Origin: a virus
Strand: one strand, 5' to 3'
DNA: 64,000 bases
IMG/VR virus record: IMGVR_UViG_3300008954_000048
Coordinates: 1-64,000 of that record
In this document: piece by piece, positions 39,310 to 48,353 of the stretch
How the letters are laid out: each line of letters begins with the position of its first letter
How positions within the stretch are numbered: the stretch's first letter is position 1
The notes under the pieces: generated by a model
What the model was told of the DNA's origin: nothing
The model's input: only the letters and a program-made list of their open reading frames with translations
Databases searched by the model: none
Program-made: the position numbers and the translations under genes

Positions 39310-40458
39310 TTATGCTATACATTTTCCTGCCAATGTGAGTACGTCTTCAGGGTCGTCGAGGCTAAAGGTGGATTTAGGGATTTGATTATAGTTCAAACTA
39401 AGTGTAGCTCGAAGAACCATATTTCTCGAATTCATAATCTGAACCTTTATTGTCGGCGTCGGTAATGAAGCAATTGCATCACTAAAGCTTAAAGTTTCCA
39501 ACCCTAATGGATTATTACCTATATGATATAGACCCTTATTCAAAATTTGAATATACTCAGCTTTCTTTTCAAGATAATAATCCACAAGAATATTTGGTGT
39601 AATTTCTATCTTGGGTGCGCTTTGACTAATGAGGGTTTTTCTCTTTATAATACGGTATTGATCTATTGACATTTGTGTTGAGAATATACCACCTCGGAAT
39701 CCTTTACCATTGTTAATATATTTTGCCCATCCATCATTTAACTTATTCATCCATGCTCTAATTCCAGGATCATTAAAGCGTATTGCCCTATTAAGAAGCC
39801 TCGAAATCATTAATGCATTTTTCTTAGACCTTGACGCTTTGGATGGGCTAAACGGATACATTTTTGCATTATATGAATAGCGTAGCGTCGGCTCCCCAAA
39901 CTTTCCACCCTTCGCTTTAAGTTCAAATCCAAGTTCTCCTTGGCATGTTGCTACAACATCAGTATATCTTGGATCTGTTCCCTGTATTACGGTGATCCCC
40001 GCGGACTGGAGTACCTTTACCGTATCCTCTTCATACTTGTATCCACCACCACGTTGGCCGCCTGCGGCGAGGGCGGCAAAAATAATGTTCTTTGTCTGAA
40101 CCTCTCCGTTCTGGTCAGTGCCTGAAACCTCATATGTATTATATGTTCCTGAAATATTCATGCTCATATTTTGTACGGTGACGGTCGCCGGGTCTAAGTT
40201 AAAAACAGTAGTAACAAGGTCTTTTGCTTTTGTTTTAAGTTCCGTATCGCTTTGGCTATGTGTGTCTTTAGTATGAATCCGAAAGTGTGCAGGAACCCCA
40301 GATTTAGTACCAACACCCGTATATTTTACCCCACTAGGGGTTTTAATATCTTTAATTCCCACCTGTGGAGCAGTAGCTTGAATTAAGCGAGCATCTGATG
40401 CCCCTGATTCTGTTAAGAGTAACTCCCGAATCCATTCTCGTAACAACTTCTCACTCAT
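39310..40458 (-). CDS. tagged PD-(D/E)XK nuclease-like protein A
   Basis: Begins MSEKLLREWIRELLLTESGA after a short run of ATGs (40464, 40461, 40458; the last has AGGA at eight bases). About residue 145 starts GGGYKYEEDTVKVLQS, then YTDVVATCQGELGFELKAKG: Asp and E-x-K as in restriction-endonuclease folds. The last third shares YIQILNKGLYHIGNNPLGL with the next protein's matching part. With its tag it is a candidate packaged nuclease. Function inferred, not proven. Confidence 0.7.
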   Translation of the reverse strand: MSEKLLREWIRELLLTESGASDARLIQATAPQVGIKDIKTPSGVKYTGVGTKSGVPAHFRIHTKDTHSQSDTELKTKAKDLVTTVFNLDPATVTVQNMSMNISGTYNTYEVSGTDQNGEVQTKNIIFAALAAGGQRGGGYKYEEDTVKVLQSAGITVIQGTDPRYTDVVATCQGELGFELKAKGGKFGEPTLRYSYNAKMYPFSPSKASRSKKNALMISRLLNRAIRFNDPGIRAWMNKLNDGWAKYINNGKGFRGGIFSTQMSIDQYRIIKRKTLISQSAPKIEITPNILVDYYLEKKAEYIQILNKGLYHIGNNPLGLETLSFSDAIASLPTPTIKVQIMNSRNMVLRATLSLNYNQIPKSTFSLDDPEDVLTLAGKCIA

Positions 40459-40460
40459 CA

Positions 40461-41282
40461 TCATATTCCTATTAAGAAACTTAGATCTGCCTCGAGATCA
40501 ACCGTTGATGGTGATAAACCAGATAAGACTAGCCCATTATTCCATGAGATTGATGATCGTTTATTAGCAACCTTAGGATCTGCTGCCTTTTCAGGATCTG
40601 CACTATGGTAAGCAGTTACACCTGCACTTGACCCACCCCACTTAAGCCGAGACCTAACCTGGACCTTGGCAGGAGCAAACTGCGGAACGCCTAATCCTAA
40701 TGGGTCTGAGTCTAGATAGTAGAACCCATATCCTTCCCCTACCTGGATATAGTGTACACCCTTTTGGATATAGTTTGCATAGATCGCATCGGGTGTTACA
40801 TCCACCTTCATTAATTCAAAGGAAAAATCTGGATTCTCATTTCGAAAATCCCAATACTCTTGATTAGTTACGGACATTGGAAGCTTAGGCGACCCAAAAT
40901 ATGCCATAAACTCTTCCATATGCTCCTGAACCCCGGGGCCACTAAGGATGAAATCATCAATCAAGCCTATATCATCGTAGAACTCAGTAATAGCGTCTGT
41001 TGATCCCCAATTCCACTTTCCTCCACCATGATACCTGCAATTCTTTTGACCCGCAAATACGTTTGGACTTAGCTTTGCTTCAATTCCATGTTCTCTACCA
41101 GATGAATCAATAAATACCAGGTCTGCGCCATGGCCAGCACCTGCTGTTGCCTGTGATGGTCCGAGATCAGCAGATGCTAGCATTGCCTGTAGCTTGGCCT
41201 CATACTCAAATCCGCCCTTGGCAAATGCCATTTCCGAAAGTAGTTTTTCTCTAATCCATTCTCTTAATAGTTGTTCTTTCAT
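40461..41282 (-). CDS. tagged PD-(D/E)XK nuclease-like protein B
   Basis: Starts MKEQLLREWIREKLLSEMAF, nearly the same tag as protein A. FAKGGFEYEAKLQAMLASAD then GADLVFIDSSGREHGIEAKL gives the helix, Asp and E-x-K of the fold; the end shares YIQVGEGYGFYYLDSDPLGL with protein A. The two are adjacent, overlapping paralogues, yet otherwise diverged, so they may form a heterodimer or attack different targets (inference). Confidence 0.7.
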   Translation of the reverse strand: MKEQLLREWIREKLLSEMAFAKGGFEYEAKLQAMLASADLGPSQATAGAGHGADLVFIDSSGREHGIEAKLSPNVFAGQKNCRYHGGGKWNWGSTDAITEFYDDIGLIDDFILSGPGVQEHMEEFMAYFGSPKLPMSVTNQEYWDFRNENPDFSFELMKVDVTPDAIYANYIQKGVHYIQVGEGYGFYYLDSDPLGLGVPQFAPAKVQVRSRLKWGGSSAGVTAYHSADPEKAADPKVANKRSSISWNNGLVLSGLSPSTVDLEADLSFLIGI

Positions 41283-41283
41283 A

Positions 41284-42561
41284 TCAGCCTGCCATTATCG
41301 CCATTCTTACATAAGTACGTAAGAGCGACTCATTTTTATCTGGTTTTGGTGCCGACATTCTTGAAGCCCGGCCTACAATCTGGTTATTCATAGCAAAAGT
41401 GCCTGTTAGCTTATATAGTACCCTACTGCCTGGTGGGTGTTCGAATACAACCCCTTCCATATCGGATGCAACATTCTCGATATCACCGAGTTTCCCTAGT
41501 TGCTTATCCAATAATGCAGCAGCAGCCTCAGCATTTTCCTCTGGTACATTTTGAAGTGCAACGATAGCACTTTGAAGTTGCTCTTTCATCCTGGCAATCT
41601 CAGCATCATGATCACTAACAAAAAATGATTCCAGACCTTTAAGCACTTCAATTGCAAAATCACTGATGGCCTTCTCTATAGGGCCTACTGCACGAGATAT
41701 TGCGCCGTAGCGATTAGTTGTGGTAGCTATAGCACTAATAGACTTTCGAACGTCCTTAGGCACCATCTTCTTTAAAGCATTAACATTTTTGGCACCCTCT
41801 TTTCCGAGGATCGTCTTTAATACTTCTTCTTGTTGGTCAACGGGGATTGGTAAATCACCAACAGGGCCAGTCCTTAAACGTTCAGCAACATAATCACCAA
41901 TAGTAGCATCATCACTCATTCCTGTTATGGAATCAAGCTCAGCAGCAAAATCACTATATGCAGACCCATCTGAAATGTCATTTAATTCCACTAGCTTTGG
42001 GCCGGACATTTGCCAGCCCTCTTCATCCATTTCACCTTCGGCTGTCTCTACAGCAGAGACCAATGAAGAGAATGCACCACCGGATTCGATGGTCTTCTTA
42101 CCTTCTTCATCGAATTGGTGCATGTTATGTAAGACAATCCAGTCACCACTGTACACGATAATGTTGGGATTCTTTGTATACATGATCTCGGCATTGATAT
42201 AGTTCTGGCCATGATCACCAAAGATTTCTTGTAGCTGTTCAGGGCTAAGCTTGCCCATGGCTCGCTCTACAGCATGGAACCCATTCATAAATGCCTTAGC
42301 AACATTAGGGTTCGGATGGGCAGCCCATTTGGAGGCATACTCATCAGGTGACATTCCGCCCTTTTTGATATCACCGTCGTTTCGCGCGGTGCGGATCTGG
42401 CCCACACTAGCATCCCATGTAAAGAATACATTTTGGCCGTCGACCTTTTCAATAACATCAATGTTAGCTGTTGCTACATCTGATAATATCGATTTGATCT
42501 CGCCAAACGTAAAATCTAAATTTTCATGAAGGTGACTTAAATGTCCTGCGACTCCGCCCAT
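41284..42561 (-). CDS. nucleic acid ligase-like protein with C-terminal tag
   Basis: The N-terminal part has the covalent nucleotidyltransferase motif I in VIEKVDGQNVFFTWD (Lys of KVDGQN), then YINAEIMYTKNPNI, and near the end MEGVVFEHPPGSRVLYKLTG (motifs IV and V). It starts MGGVAGHLSHLHENLDFTFG, a pattern of marine-phage RNA-ligase-like proteins. The last residues NESLLRTYVRMAIMAG are a tag at the C-terminus, as in the plus-strand nucleotidyltransferase. Probably an RNA or DNA end-repair enzyme that is packaged or docked. AGAGAGG precedes the ATG. Confidence 0.72.
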   Translation of the reverse strand: MGGVAGHLSHLHENLDFTFGEIKSILSDVATANIDVIEKVDGQNVFFTWDASVGQIRTARNDGDIKKGGMSPDEYASKWAAHPNPNVAKAFMNGFHAVERAMGKLSPEQLQEIFGDHGQNYINAEIMYTKNPNIIVYSGDWIVLHNMHQFDEEGKKTIESGGAFSSLVSAVETAEGEMDEEGWQMSGPKLVELNDISDGSAYSDFAAELDSITGMSDDATIGDYVAERLRTGPVGDLPIPVDQQEEVLKTILGKEGAKNVNALKKMVPKDVRKSISAIATTTNRYGAISRAVGPIEKAISDFAIEVLKGLESFFVSDHDAEIARMKEQLQSAIVALQNVPEENAEAAAALLDKQLGKLGDIENVASDMEGVVFEHPPGSRVLYKLTGTFAMNNQIVGRASRMSAPKPDKNESLLRTYVRMAIMAG

Positions 42562-42595
42562 CTGTTTTTACCTCTCTAAGATTCCTACCTTACTA

Positions 42596-42628
42596 ATTAT
42601 ATCGTAACAAGGGGGTATTTACAGGAAT
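42596..42628 (-). promoter_or_regulatory. promoter, variant CTGTAAA-N16-TATAAT
   Basis: Minus-strand TTCCTGTAAA, 16 bases, TATAAT; the CGTG is replaced by CCTG but position and spacing agree with the class. It precedes the ligase-like gene. Confidence 0.6.
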
Positions 42629-42632
42629 GGGA

Positions 42633-42938
42633 CTAATCTTCTTCAGTTAACATTTCTTCCTGCTGCATCTTATCAAATTCTTTGAGTGCAGCACGTTTCT
42701 GGCGGCGTAATACATTCAATACACCATTATAATGACCGCGTGAATCTGACCTGCTTGGACATGTATCCCGAACCCATACTGCATCTGCTATACGAGCCCC
42801 AATATCATCTACACAAGACTGGCAGCCGAACTGGACCATGTTTCCACCCAACGTTTTATATGATGCATCACCAGACATTTCACGGAGCATTTCCCTGACT
42901 AGCGTTTTTACATACAGCCTTTCGCTTAATTCACTCAT
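42633..42938 (-). CDS. tagged protein, 101 aa
   Basis: SERLYVKTLVREMLREMSGD is a tag-like N-terminus. It then has VQFGCQSCVDDIGARIADAV, with CxxC that may bind metal, and a basic helix (LNVLRRQKRAALKEFDKMQQ). GAGGGG precedes the ATG. Probably a virion-associated small protein (inference). Confidence 0.65.
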   Translation of the reverse strand: MSELSERLYVKTLVREMLREMSGDASYKTLGGNMVQFGCQSCVDDIGARIADAVWVRDTCPSRSDSRGHYNGVLNVLRRQKRAALKEFDKMQQEEMLTEED

Positions 42939-43648
42939 TATGCACCCCTCATTAATTTTCTAGCTCTTCTTAAAATGGCACCTTTATCGGCTGCCTCGCC
43001 GACAACAATTGGCACATTTTCATTATCTGCATCGCCCTTAGGTACCTTAGCTTTTTCGGCAGGTGTGTCAGGTTTCTTTTCTTTTGACCCAGCCTTAGGC
43101 TCTTTACCTTTCATGGTAATGCCAACCTCACCGGGAGAAGGTGACTCAGAACCAGAAACACCAGATGATACAATTTGTGATATCCCGCTTAGAAAAACAA
43201 ACAATGATTGTCGCTCGCCTGCAGATAGCTCTGCTATATACACATCAAGGTTCTTGCGGACCTTCTCATCCTTAAGAGATGAACCACTGCGTATCATATT
43301 AAGCTGATCAATAACGTCCCTCAGGCCTGCCCCCAGGACCTCCTTACTGGTCGGAACTTCAACATCCTTGGTTGACTTGTCTGCAGAACCTAATTTCGTA
43401 AGGTCTTTTCTAACAATTTTTCTTTTTTCAGTCCCAGTATCTTTATCATCCTTTCCAGTATCTTCTTCTTCGTCAACTTCATCCTTTTTATTTTCATCGG
43501 ATGCACGAAGGCCGGCCAGGTCCTTATCCTTCTTTGCTTGTTGATGCCGTTCACTTTCATAAACAGGTGGTAAGGCTTCCCTTACGCTCTCCTCAGCAAC
43601 TCGCTCAAGAAACCTAGCTAGTGCGGATGATGTCTTGATGTCAGCCAT
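42938..43648 (-). CDS. tagged acidic/lysine-rich protein, 236 aa
   Basis: Start at MADIKTSSALARFLERVAEE, with GGAAGA upstream and a TAATG overlap with the preceding gene. The N-terminal helix is tag-like and the C-terminus ends ILRRARKLMRGA, another basic helix. The body is low-complexity (DEVDEEEDTGKDDKDTGTEK) around a helical core (LRDVIDQLNMIRSGSSLKDE). Scaffold- or internal-type protein is likely (inference). Confidence 0.65.
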   Translation of the reverse strand: MADIKTSSALARFLERVAEESVREALPPVYESERHQQAKKDKDLAGLRASDENKKDEVDEEEDTGKDDKDTGTEKRKIVRKDLTKLGSADKSTKDVEVPTSKEVLGAGLRDVIDQLNMIRSGSSLKDEKVRKNLDVYIAELSAGERQSLFVFLSGISQIVSSGVSGSESPSPGEVGITMKGKEPKAGSKEKKPDTPAEKAKVPKGDADNENVPIVVGEAADKGAILRRARKLMRGA

Positions 43649-43857
43649 TATTCTTCCCACTTATTAATAGGGTGGAGAGGTATCATCCTGACCCTATTCT
43701 GTGGGCGCTCTCTATAAAGCTTGTTATACTCTAGGGCAGGGTTATCTTCATGGCTTTCAGCATATGCCTTCTGTTTTGCCTTTGCTTCCTGCTCACGCCT
43801 AACAATGTCATCAATAAACTTGTCAAAATGCCCAGCTTGTTCGTTTTGATCACTCAT
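43648..43857 (-). CDS. hypothetical protein, 69 aa
   Basis: Helical, charged: FDKFIDDIVRREQEAKAKQK then EYNKLYRERPQNRVRMIPLH. AAGGAG precedes the ATG. No recognised domain. Confidence 0.6.
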   Translation of the reverse strand: MSDQNEQAGHFDKFIDDIVRREQEAKAKQKAYAESHEDNPALEYNKLYRERPQNRVRMIPLHPINKWEE

Positions 43858-43879
43858 TGTAATGTCTCCTTAAAGGTAA

Positions 43880-44302
43880 TTATTTCGCCCATGCGCCAAA
43901 AGTCAGAGTAACAACAGAATTCGCAGACTCCTGCCACTGGATTAAAACATCAACATTCGCAGTTGGTGTAACATCAGCTTTCATAAGCTCCTTGTCGTCG
44001 CTAGCAGTATATACCCTATATGATTCCAGGGGTGACACATTCAAAAGCTTACAGGCATCCACTGAGGGTGTTGAAAAGGTATACGATGACTTGCCATCTT
44101 CAATAGTTGCCGCAAAGCATAGTAGCGTCCCAGTAATAGTGTAGTCACTAAAAACAAATTCACATGATGGATCTAATCTAATATCATCATCTAGCTTCGG
44201 GTAAAATTCACTAAGGTCAACCCTACTCTCTAGCTCATCACTCATAATCACGTTATCTGGATTTCCCATTATTCTGTTCCACTCGTTATCTATATTCGCC
44301 AC
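43880..44302 (-). CDS. hypothetical protein, 140 aa, beta-rich
   Basis: Start is one of two adjacent GTG codons (44305, 44302); AGGAG sits six bases before the second. It contains VFSDYTITGTLLCFAATIED and VDVLIQWQESANSVVTLTFG, strand-rich as in virion decoration domains (inference). It overlaps the upstream gene. Confidence 0.55.
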   Translation of the reverse strand: MANIDNEWNRIMGNPDNVIMSDELESRVDLSEFYPKLDDDIRLDPSCEFVFSDYTITGTLLCFAATIEDGKSSYTFSTPSVDACKLLNVSPLESYRVYTASDDKELMKADVTPTANVDVLIQWQESANSVVTLTFGAWAK

Positions 44303-44699
44303 CACTGGCTCCTTCTTCTTCCATAGAAAAATATCTCACATCTTGTAAGATGTTATCAACCACCTGTGCATACTCTTTATCCACCTCGGTTACATCGTTC
44401 ACATCATGAGTATATACTTCTATTATCACCTTTCGATGATCAATTGTAATCTTTCCATGATGCTGAGAGTCTTCTTGATACAATAAAACTTCATTTAGAA
44501 AAGAGAATAGTTCACCAGATGAGGTAAATTCAAACGTTCGCATTAGCCTATTAGGGTCTGATACTACTTCCCATGTATCGGTCTGCACTGGGCACACTGG
44601 TAACTTTCTCGATGATACAAAAGATTCATCAAGCAATTGCTTCGGTCCTGGTGAATTGGTAAAATAATCACTCATTACGTCTAATATGCTACCTGACAT
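44286..44699 (-). CDS. hypothetical protein, 137 aa
   Basis: MSGSILDVMSDYFTNSPGPK then RTFEFTSSGELFSFLNEVLL and KITIDHRKVIIEVYTHDVND. The last region resembles the 4a-hydroxytetrahydrobiopterin dehydratase-like or similar alpha/beta fold (strand-helix-strand), but I cannot name it. GGAG precedes the ATG. Confidence 0.55.
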   Translation of the reverse strand: MSGSILDVMSDYFTNSPGPKQLLDESFVSSRKLPVCPVQTDTWEVVSDPNRLMRTFEFTSSGELFSFLNEVLLYQEDSQHHGKITIDHRKVIIEVYTHDVNDVTEVDKEYAQVVDNILQDVRYFSMEEEGASGGEYR

Positions 44700-44704
44700 C
44701 TGCT

Positions 44705-45970
44705 TTACTCCATGGCTTTTTCATGGGCATCCCAGTCAATCTTTGGATCATCTTCTTTTTGCCCTGCTTGAAACTTTGCAGTTGATGTTAATGCTTGCTC
44801 TAATGCCTTTTGCCGGCGACCTTTACTCTGCTTGCCCCATTTATCTTTTGCAACATCCAGAATGTCAACATCAAGCTTCGCTAATTTAGAGAGCTTAGGC
44901 ATTTCCGCATTTGCGAGCCTGGCTAGTGCCGTAGCTGTTTTATCTGGGTCGTCATCTGTAACTTCACCCTTCTCAATAAGTTCTTTATAATCCTTATTAA
45001 TCTTTTTTGCTAGCTTCTCTTGACTACGAGGCGTTTCACCTAAGGCTTGATTTAAGACAGTTTGGCGTGATCTCTGAGGTAGGTTCATTTTATCAATTTC
45101 TGTGCTAATGGCATCAACTGATCTTTTCTTAATAACCCTCATTGCCGGCCTCAAAATATGTGCCGTAAAGAAAAACCTATATGAATCTAACTTCTTAACA
45201 GCATCTGGGGATTGCTGGAGTTCTACAGCATCTTCTTCGTCTATATAATCACCAGCGAGCATTCCATCAATGAACTCAGCTGCTGCAAAGTCTCGTAACT
45301 CTTCTACATCGTTATGAGGTACGTCATCAATCATATATCTCATCTGTGCTAGCCATCGTTCGCTTGCTTGACGCATTTGTGTAATGGAGCCTGTCCCTTC
45401 CTGATCTGCAAGGTCCTCAAGGCTCATTCCATCAGGGGTATTATCGATAGGTTCAACTTCGTCCTCACCCGGATCCCAATCATGTACCGATAACTCTTCT
45501 TCAGCATATCTTGGAACGTCCCAATTAGATATTGCCTCAATCATTGTCCGCACTTGTCGGCGAACACTTTCTTCAGTTACTTCTTCCTCAGATGGCTCTT
45601 TATTTTCAGGATGATTATGTTCCCCCATTGCATCATCATATAATCTAAGCATATCCCTATAAAATGCCGCAACTTGATCGCCAGGTATCATTCTTGCAAT
45701 CTGGTCGGCGGCCCGGGCAAGTTCTTTTGGATTTTCTGGAATAAAATCCTCATCTTCAATAGGCGGCCTATCATCTGCTAGTTGTGTAGCCATCATTTCA
45801 GTTGGCTCAATAGGCACCTCACTCGGAACAGTTGATTCCGTCTCGGGTGTTTCGTTATCTGCCGAATCTGGGCCGGGTTGATCATACATCCCATACCTTA
45901 TATTTTCACGTTCAAAAAGAACACCATTCAAAAACTTTCTTAGCGCTGTACGCTTAACTGAAACACTCAT
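44705..45970 (-). CDS. large tagged acidic protein, 421 aa
   Basis: SVKRTALRKFLNGVLFEREN forms the tag. A long acidic, low-complexity region follows, then helical segments (RFFFTAHILRPAMRVIKKRS, RRQKALEQALTSTAKFQAGQ). No catalytic motif. Size and composition resemble head internal or scaffold proteins (inference). TTGGAG precedes the ATG. Confidence 0.68.
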   Translation of the reverse strand: MSVSVKRTALRKFLNGVLFERENIRYGMYDQPGPDSADNETPETESTVPSEVPIEPTEMMATQLADDRPPIEDEDFIPENPKELARAADQIARMIPGDQVAAFYRDMLRLYDDAMGEHNHPENKEPSEEEVTEESVRRQVRTMIEAISNWDVPRYAEEELSVHDWDPGEDEVEPIDNTPDGMSLEDLADQEGTGSITQMRQASERWLAQMRYMIDDVPHNDVEELRDFAAAEFIDGMLAGDYIDEEDAVELQQSPDAVKKLDSYRFFFTAHILRPAMRVIKKRSVDAISTEIDKMNLPQRSRQTVLNQALGETPRSQEKLAKKINKDYKELIEKGEVTDDDPDKTATALARLANAEMPKLSKLAKLDVDILDVAKDKWGKQSKGRRQKALEQALTSTAKFQAGQKEDDPKIDWDAHEKAME

Positions 45971-46010
45971 ATTAAAACTCCAAACAAATTATAACTGGAT
46001 ACTCCAGCAC

Positions 46011-46721
46011 TTAAACACCGCCCAATAATATTTTCATATGGGCCTTTTCACACCCGCCTATACCACGGCAATACCAACCTTCATGATCTGGACCATATCG
46101 GTTTGCATATTTTTCTTCTGGGTGCCTACCAACCCAATCCACCTTCTTGCCAGTTAGGGCTTCAACTTCTTCCTTGCTGGTTACTGCCGGTACACCATAG
46201 CGTGTTATCATAACATGTGCTATCTTTCCAGACATCTCGGCGATGTCACCACTCTTAAGACCTTCGGCAGTCTTATCCAGGTACATTTTAATTGCAGCTT
46301 CACTACCATCATGGCCAACTATCCCCATCTTCATCCTTCCGCCGCGCATCTTCCCTCCGCGGAAATAATCAGGCTCAGGATCACCATCAATCTCAGCAGC
46401 CTTCATAACTGTGTATCCGGCTGGAAGGTCGGATGGGCTCTGGACCTTTATGTTACCAAATTTCCCATCACCTAGCGGGACTTCACCATAAGCATTTTGG
46501 ATTAGATCAAATATTTCATCATCTAAATCACGTTCCTCAGGACAGGGAGGTTCTACACAATCTTCATCATCGAAATCCTCAGGAAAAATTGGAATAGCCT
46601 TCCCTATTGGTGCATTAAAATCTGCCCATTTTTTTTCTATCAGCATACGTGCACGGTGTGCCTCAAGCTCTTCTTGAATAATGCGTCTTAACTTAGACTC
46701 TGAAATTGATTTACGTTTCAT
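46011..46721 (-). CDS. tagged protein, 236 aa
   Basis: The N-terminus KSISESKLRRIIQEELEAHR is a tag ending IQE before E. A Pro/Asp/Cys-rich linker (EDCVEPPCPEERDLDDEI) is followed by helix and Gly-rich stretches (FRGGKMRGGRMKMGIVGHDG) and a C-terminal WYCRGIGGCEKAHM. Function unknown. AAGGTAAGG precedes the ATG. Confidence 0.68.
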   Translation of the reverse strand: MKRKSISESKLRRIIQEELEAHRARMLIEKKWADFNAPIGKAIPIFPEDFDDEDCVEPPCPEERDLDDEIFDLIQNAYGEVPLGDGKFGNIKVQSPSDLPAGYTVMKAAEIDGDPEPDYFRGGKMRGGRMKMGIVGHDGSEAAIKMYLDKTAEGLKSGDIAEMSGKIAHVMITRYGVPAVTSKEEVEALTGKKVDWVGRHPEEKYANRYGPDHEGWYCRGIGGCEKAHMKILLGGV

Positions 46722-46727
46722 GTCACC

Positions 46728-47312
46728 TTACCTTGTTTCACTTAGGCCGTAGTTCAAACCTATCGCTAGCGCGCTGGTTGCAACAATTGAGATGGTCGCG
46801 ACGAATGCAGGGTGCTCATACCACCTTCGCTTAGCTGCCTCAAGTGCAATATCTCGTTGTGCAGTAACCTCTGCTATTCTTAGTGCATCTAATTGTTGCC
46901 TTGTACGAGCTTGATCCTCAAGCATCCTCATTGACAATACATCAGCGTTCCTAACCCTTCCCATAGCATAATCTAGCTCATAATCAAAACGACTTTGGAC
47001 AAATGATTGCCATGCTAGAAAACTGGCTGCTGCTTCTTTATTTAAGAATATGCCTTCGCCCAATGTGGGATATGCACCGGCAGGGATAGGGGTTACCGTA
47101 CAACCTGCACATGTTGATGCATTTAGAGTAAAGTCAGGAAGATCTAATTGTAACTTAAGATCCGCCAGCGGAATCAATGTACTTTCATAAGTTAGCGTGG
47201 GGGCGCCAGGTGATTCTGGTTCCTCAGCATATACTGTAGAGGGCACAACAATCAGCATCATAAAACATAATGTGATATATGAAACTGCTTTTTTTCCCCA
47301 TGATCTCTTCAT
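46728..47312 (-). CDS. secreted or membrane protein with C-terminal helix, 194 aa
   Basis: A signal peptide (AVSYITLCFMMLIVVPSTVY then AEEP) leads a periplasmic part with CAGC, a long helix with repeated Arg/Gln (LEDQARTRQQLDALRIAEVT) and a C-terminal transmembrane helix (FVATISIVATSALAIGLNYG). This layout of exported coiled coil plus membrane anchor fits a unimolecular-spanin-like lysis protein, or a host envelope factor; I cannot decide. AGGGG precedes the ATG. Confidence 0.6.
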   Translation of the reverse strand: MKRSWGKKAVSYITLCFMMLIVVPSTVYAEEPESPGAPTLTYESTLIPLADLKLQLDLPDFTLNASTCAGCTVTPIPAGAYPTLGEGIFLNKEAAASFLAWQSFVQSRFDYELDYAMGRVRNADVLSMRMLEDQARTRQQLDALRIAEVTAQRDIALEAAKRRWYEHPAFVATISIVATSALAIGLNYGLSETR

Positions 47313-47326
47313 TATCCCCTACCACA

Positions 47327-48286
47327 TCACTTGATTAGTCCAGCTAATCGTTGCCAGTTCTCTATAATCACATCATCATTAGACCGATATGATTCTTCCG
47401 TTTTTTCTTCTTTGGCATAAGGCTCATTAAGGTCAACTTTTCCTTGTTGAAGTAACTCAATTGCCTGCTGCAGGTGACCTTTGCCCTTACTAATTACAGG
47501 CATATCAGGTCTCTCTGGGAACCCGCCAGGGACTGATAACGTTAGTTGAGATACGTTTTCGCCCATTTTCTTTGCTGCTGCAGAAACGGCAGCATCACCC
47601 TCTTCATCGGTCCATTCTTCACATGCTGCTTGACACTGATCAGCATCGGCGCCCCAAAAGCCGGCTTTGACTAAAGCCTGAAGCTGTTCTAAGATTCCAG
47701 CCTCATTGAACTGGTCAAATCCTCCACTGCCTTCTTTACCTGAGGTTATGCCCAGTTTCACAGTAATCATATTTAAGGCTGCAATCATCTCTTTAGCAGG
47801 AAAATCGACAATATAGCCCCCTACTGAGGCTGATGGGTCTATCATACCAGTTGCTATCCACCGGTGGTGGCCATCCATGATGTGGCCGTCGCTAGTAATA
47901 ATAGCACCTAAGTCACCACCTGGGCCTGTTGGAAATGGTTTAACCTTTAGAATTGCACAGATTGCAAATTGGCATGCCTTTTCAATGTTCATTGATGACT
48001 GAGAAGGCTTTAGGTTACTTACAGCAATGTCCCCTGCCTTTGCACCCACCTTATCATCATCTGCATCACCGTCGTCGTCGCCACCAGTTGCCAAAAGTTC
48101 TGCCTCATCACCAGCTTTAGTAGCTGCCTTGCTAAGAGGCATTGGAAAGCGATCCGAGTCAACCTTGGTTGGATCTGCATCCTCAAAAAGAACGTCTGCT
48201 AGACTAGGTTTACGCTTTCGTTTGCTCACTTTATTTTGAAGCACTTCCCGAATCGCCTTACGCAATTGTGTTTCATTCTTAATCAT
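47327..48286 (-). CDS. tagged ParB-like domain protein, 319 aa
   Basis: KNETQLRKAIREVLQNKVSK is the tag, in a basic context. Residues about 125-150 read IITSDGHIMDGHHRWIATGM, the ParB/Srx-type 'DGHHR' motif of ParB-like nuclease/CTPase domains. It then has a long Gly/Ala region and, near the end, QQAIELLQQGKVDLNEPYAK. The domain could bind DNA or nucleotide. It is a candidate packaged enzyme. Two GATATTTA elements lie upstream. Confidence 0.7.
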   Translation of the reverse strand: MIKNETQLRKAIREVLQNKVSKRKRKPSLADVLFEDADPTKVDSDRFPMPLSKAATKAGDEAELLATGGDDDGDADDDKVGAKAGDIAVSNLKPSQSSMNIEKACQFAICAILKVKPFPTGPGGDLGAIITSDGHIMDGHHRWIATGMIDPSASVGGYIVDFPAKEMIAALNMITVKLGITSGKEGSGGFDQFNEAGILEQLQALVKAGFWGADADQCQAACEEWTDEEGDAAVSAAAKKMGENVSQLTLSVPGGFPERPDMPVISKGKGHLQQAIELLQQGKVDLNEPYAKEEKTEESYRSNDDVIIENWQRLAGLIK

Positions 48287-48314
48287 GATACATAATCTCC
48301 TTGATTTCTATTCA

Positions 48315-48352
48315 TAAATATCATATCATACCTCAAACAGTTAATAAATATC
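48315..48352 (-). promoter_or_regulatory. tandem GATATTTA elements
   Basis: Two minus-strand GATATTTA copies (48315-48322 and 48345-48352), 29-66 bases before the tagged ParB-like gene. Spacing of the pair resembles the plus-strand pair at 35441. Confidence 0.5.
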
Positions 48353-48353
48353 A

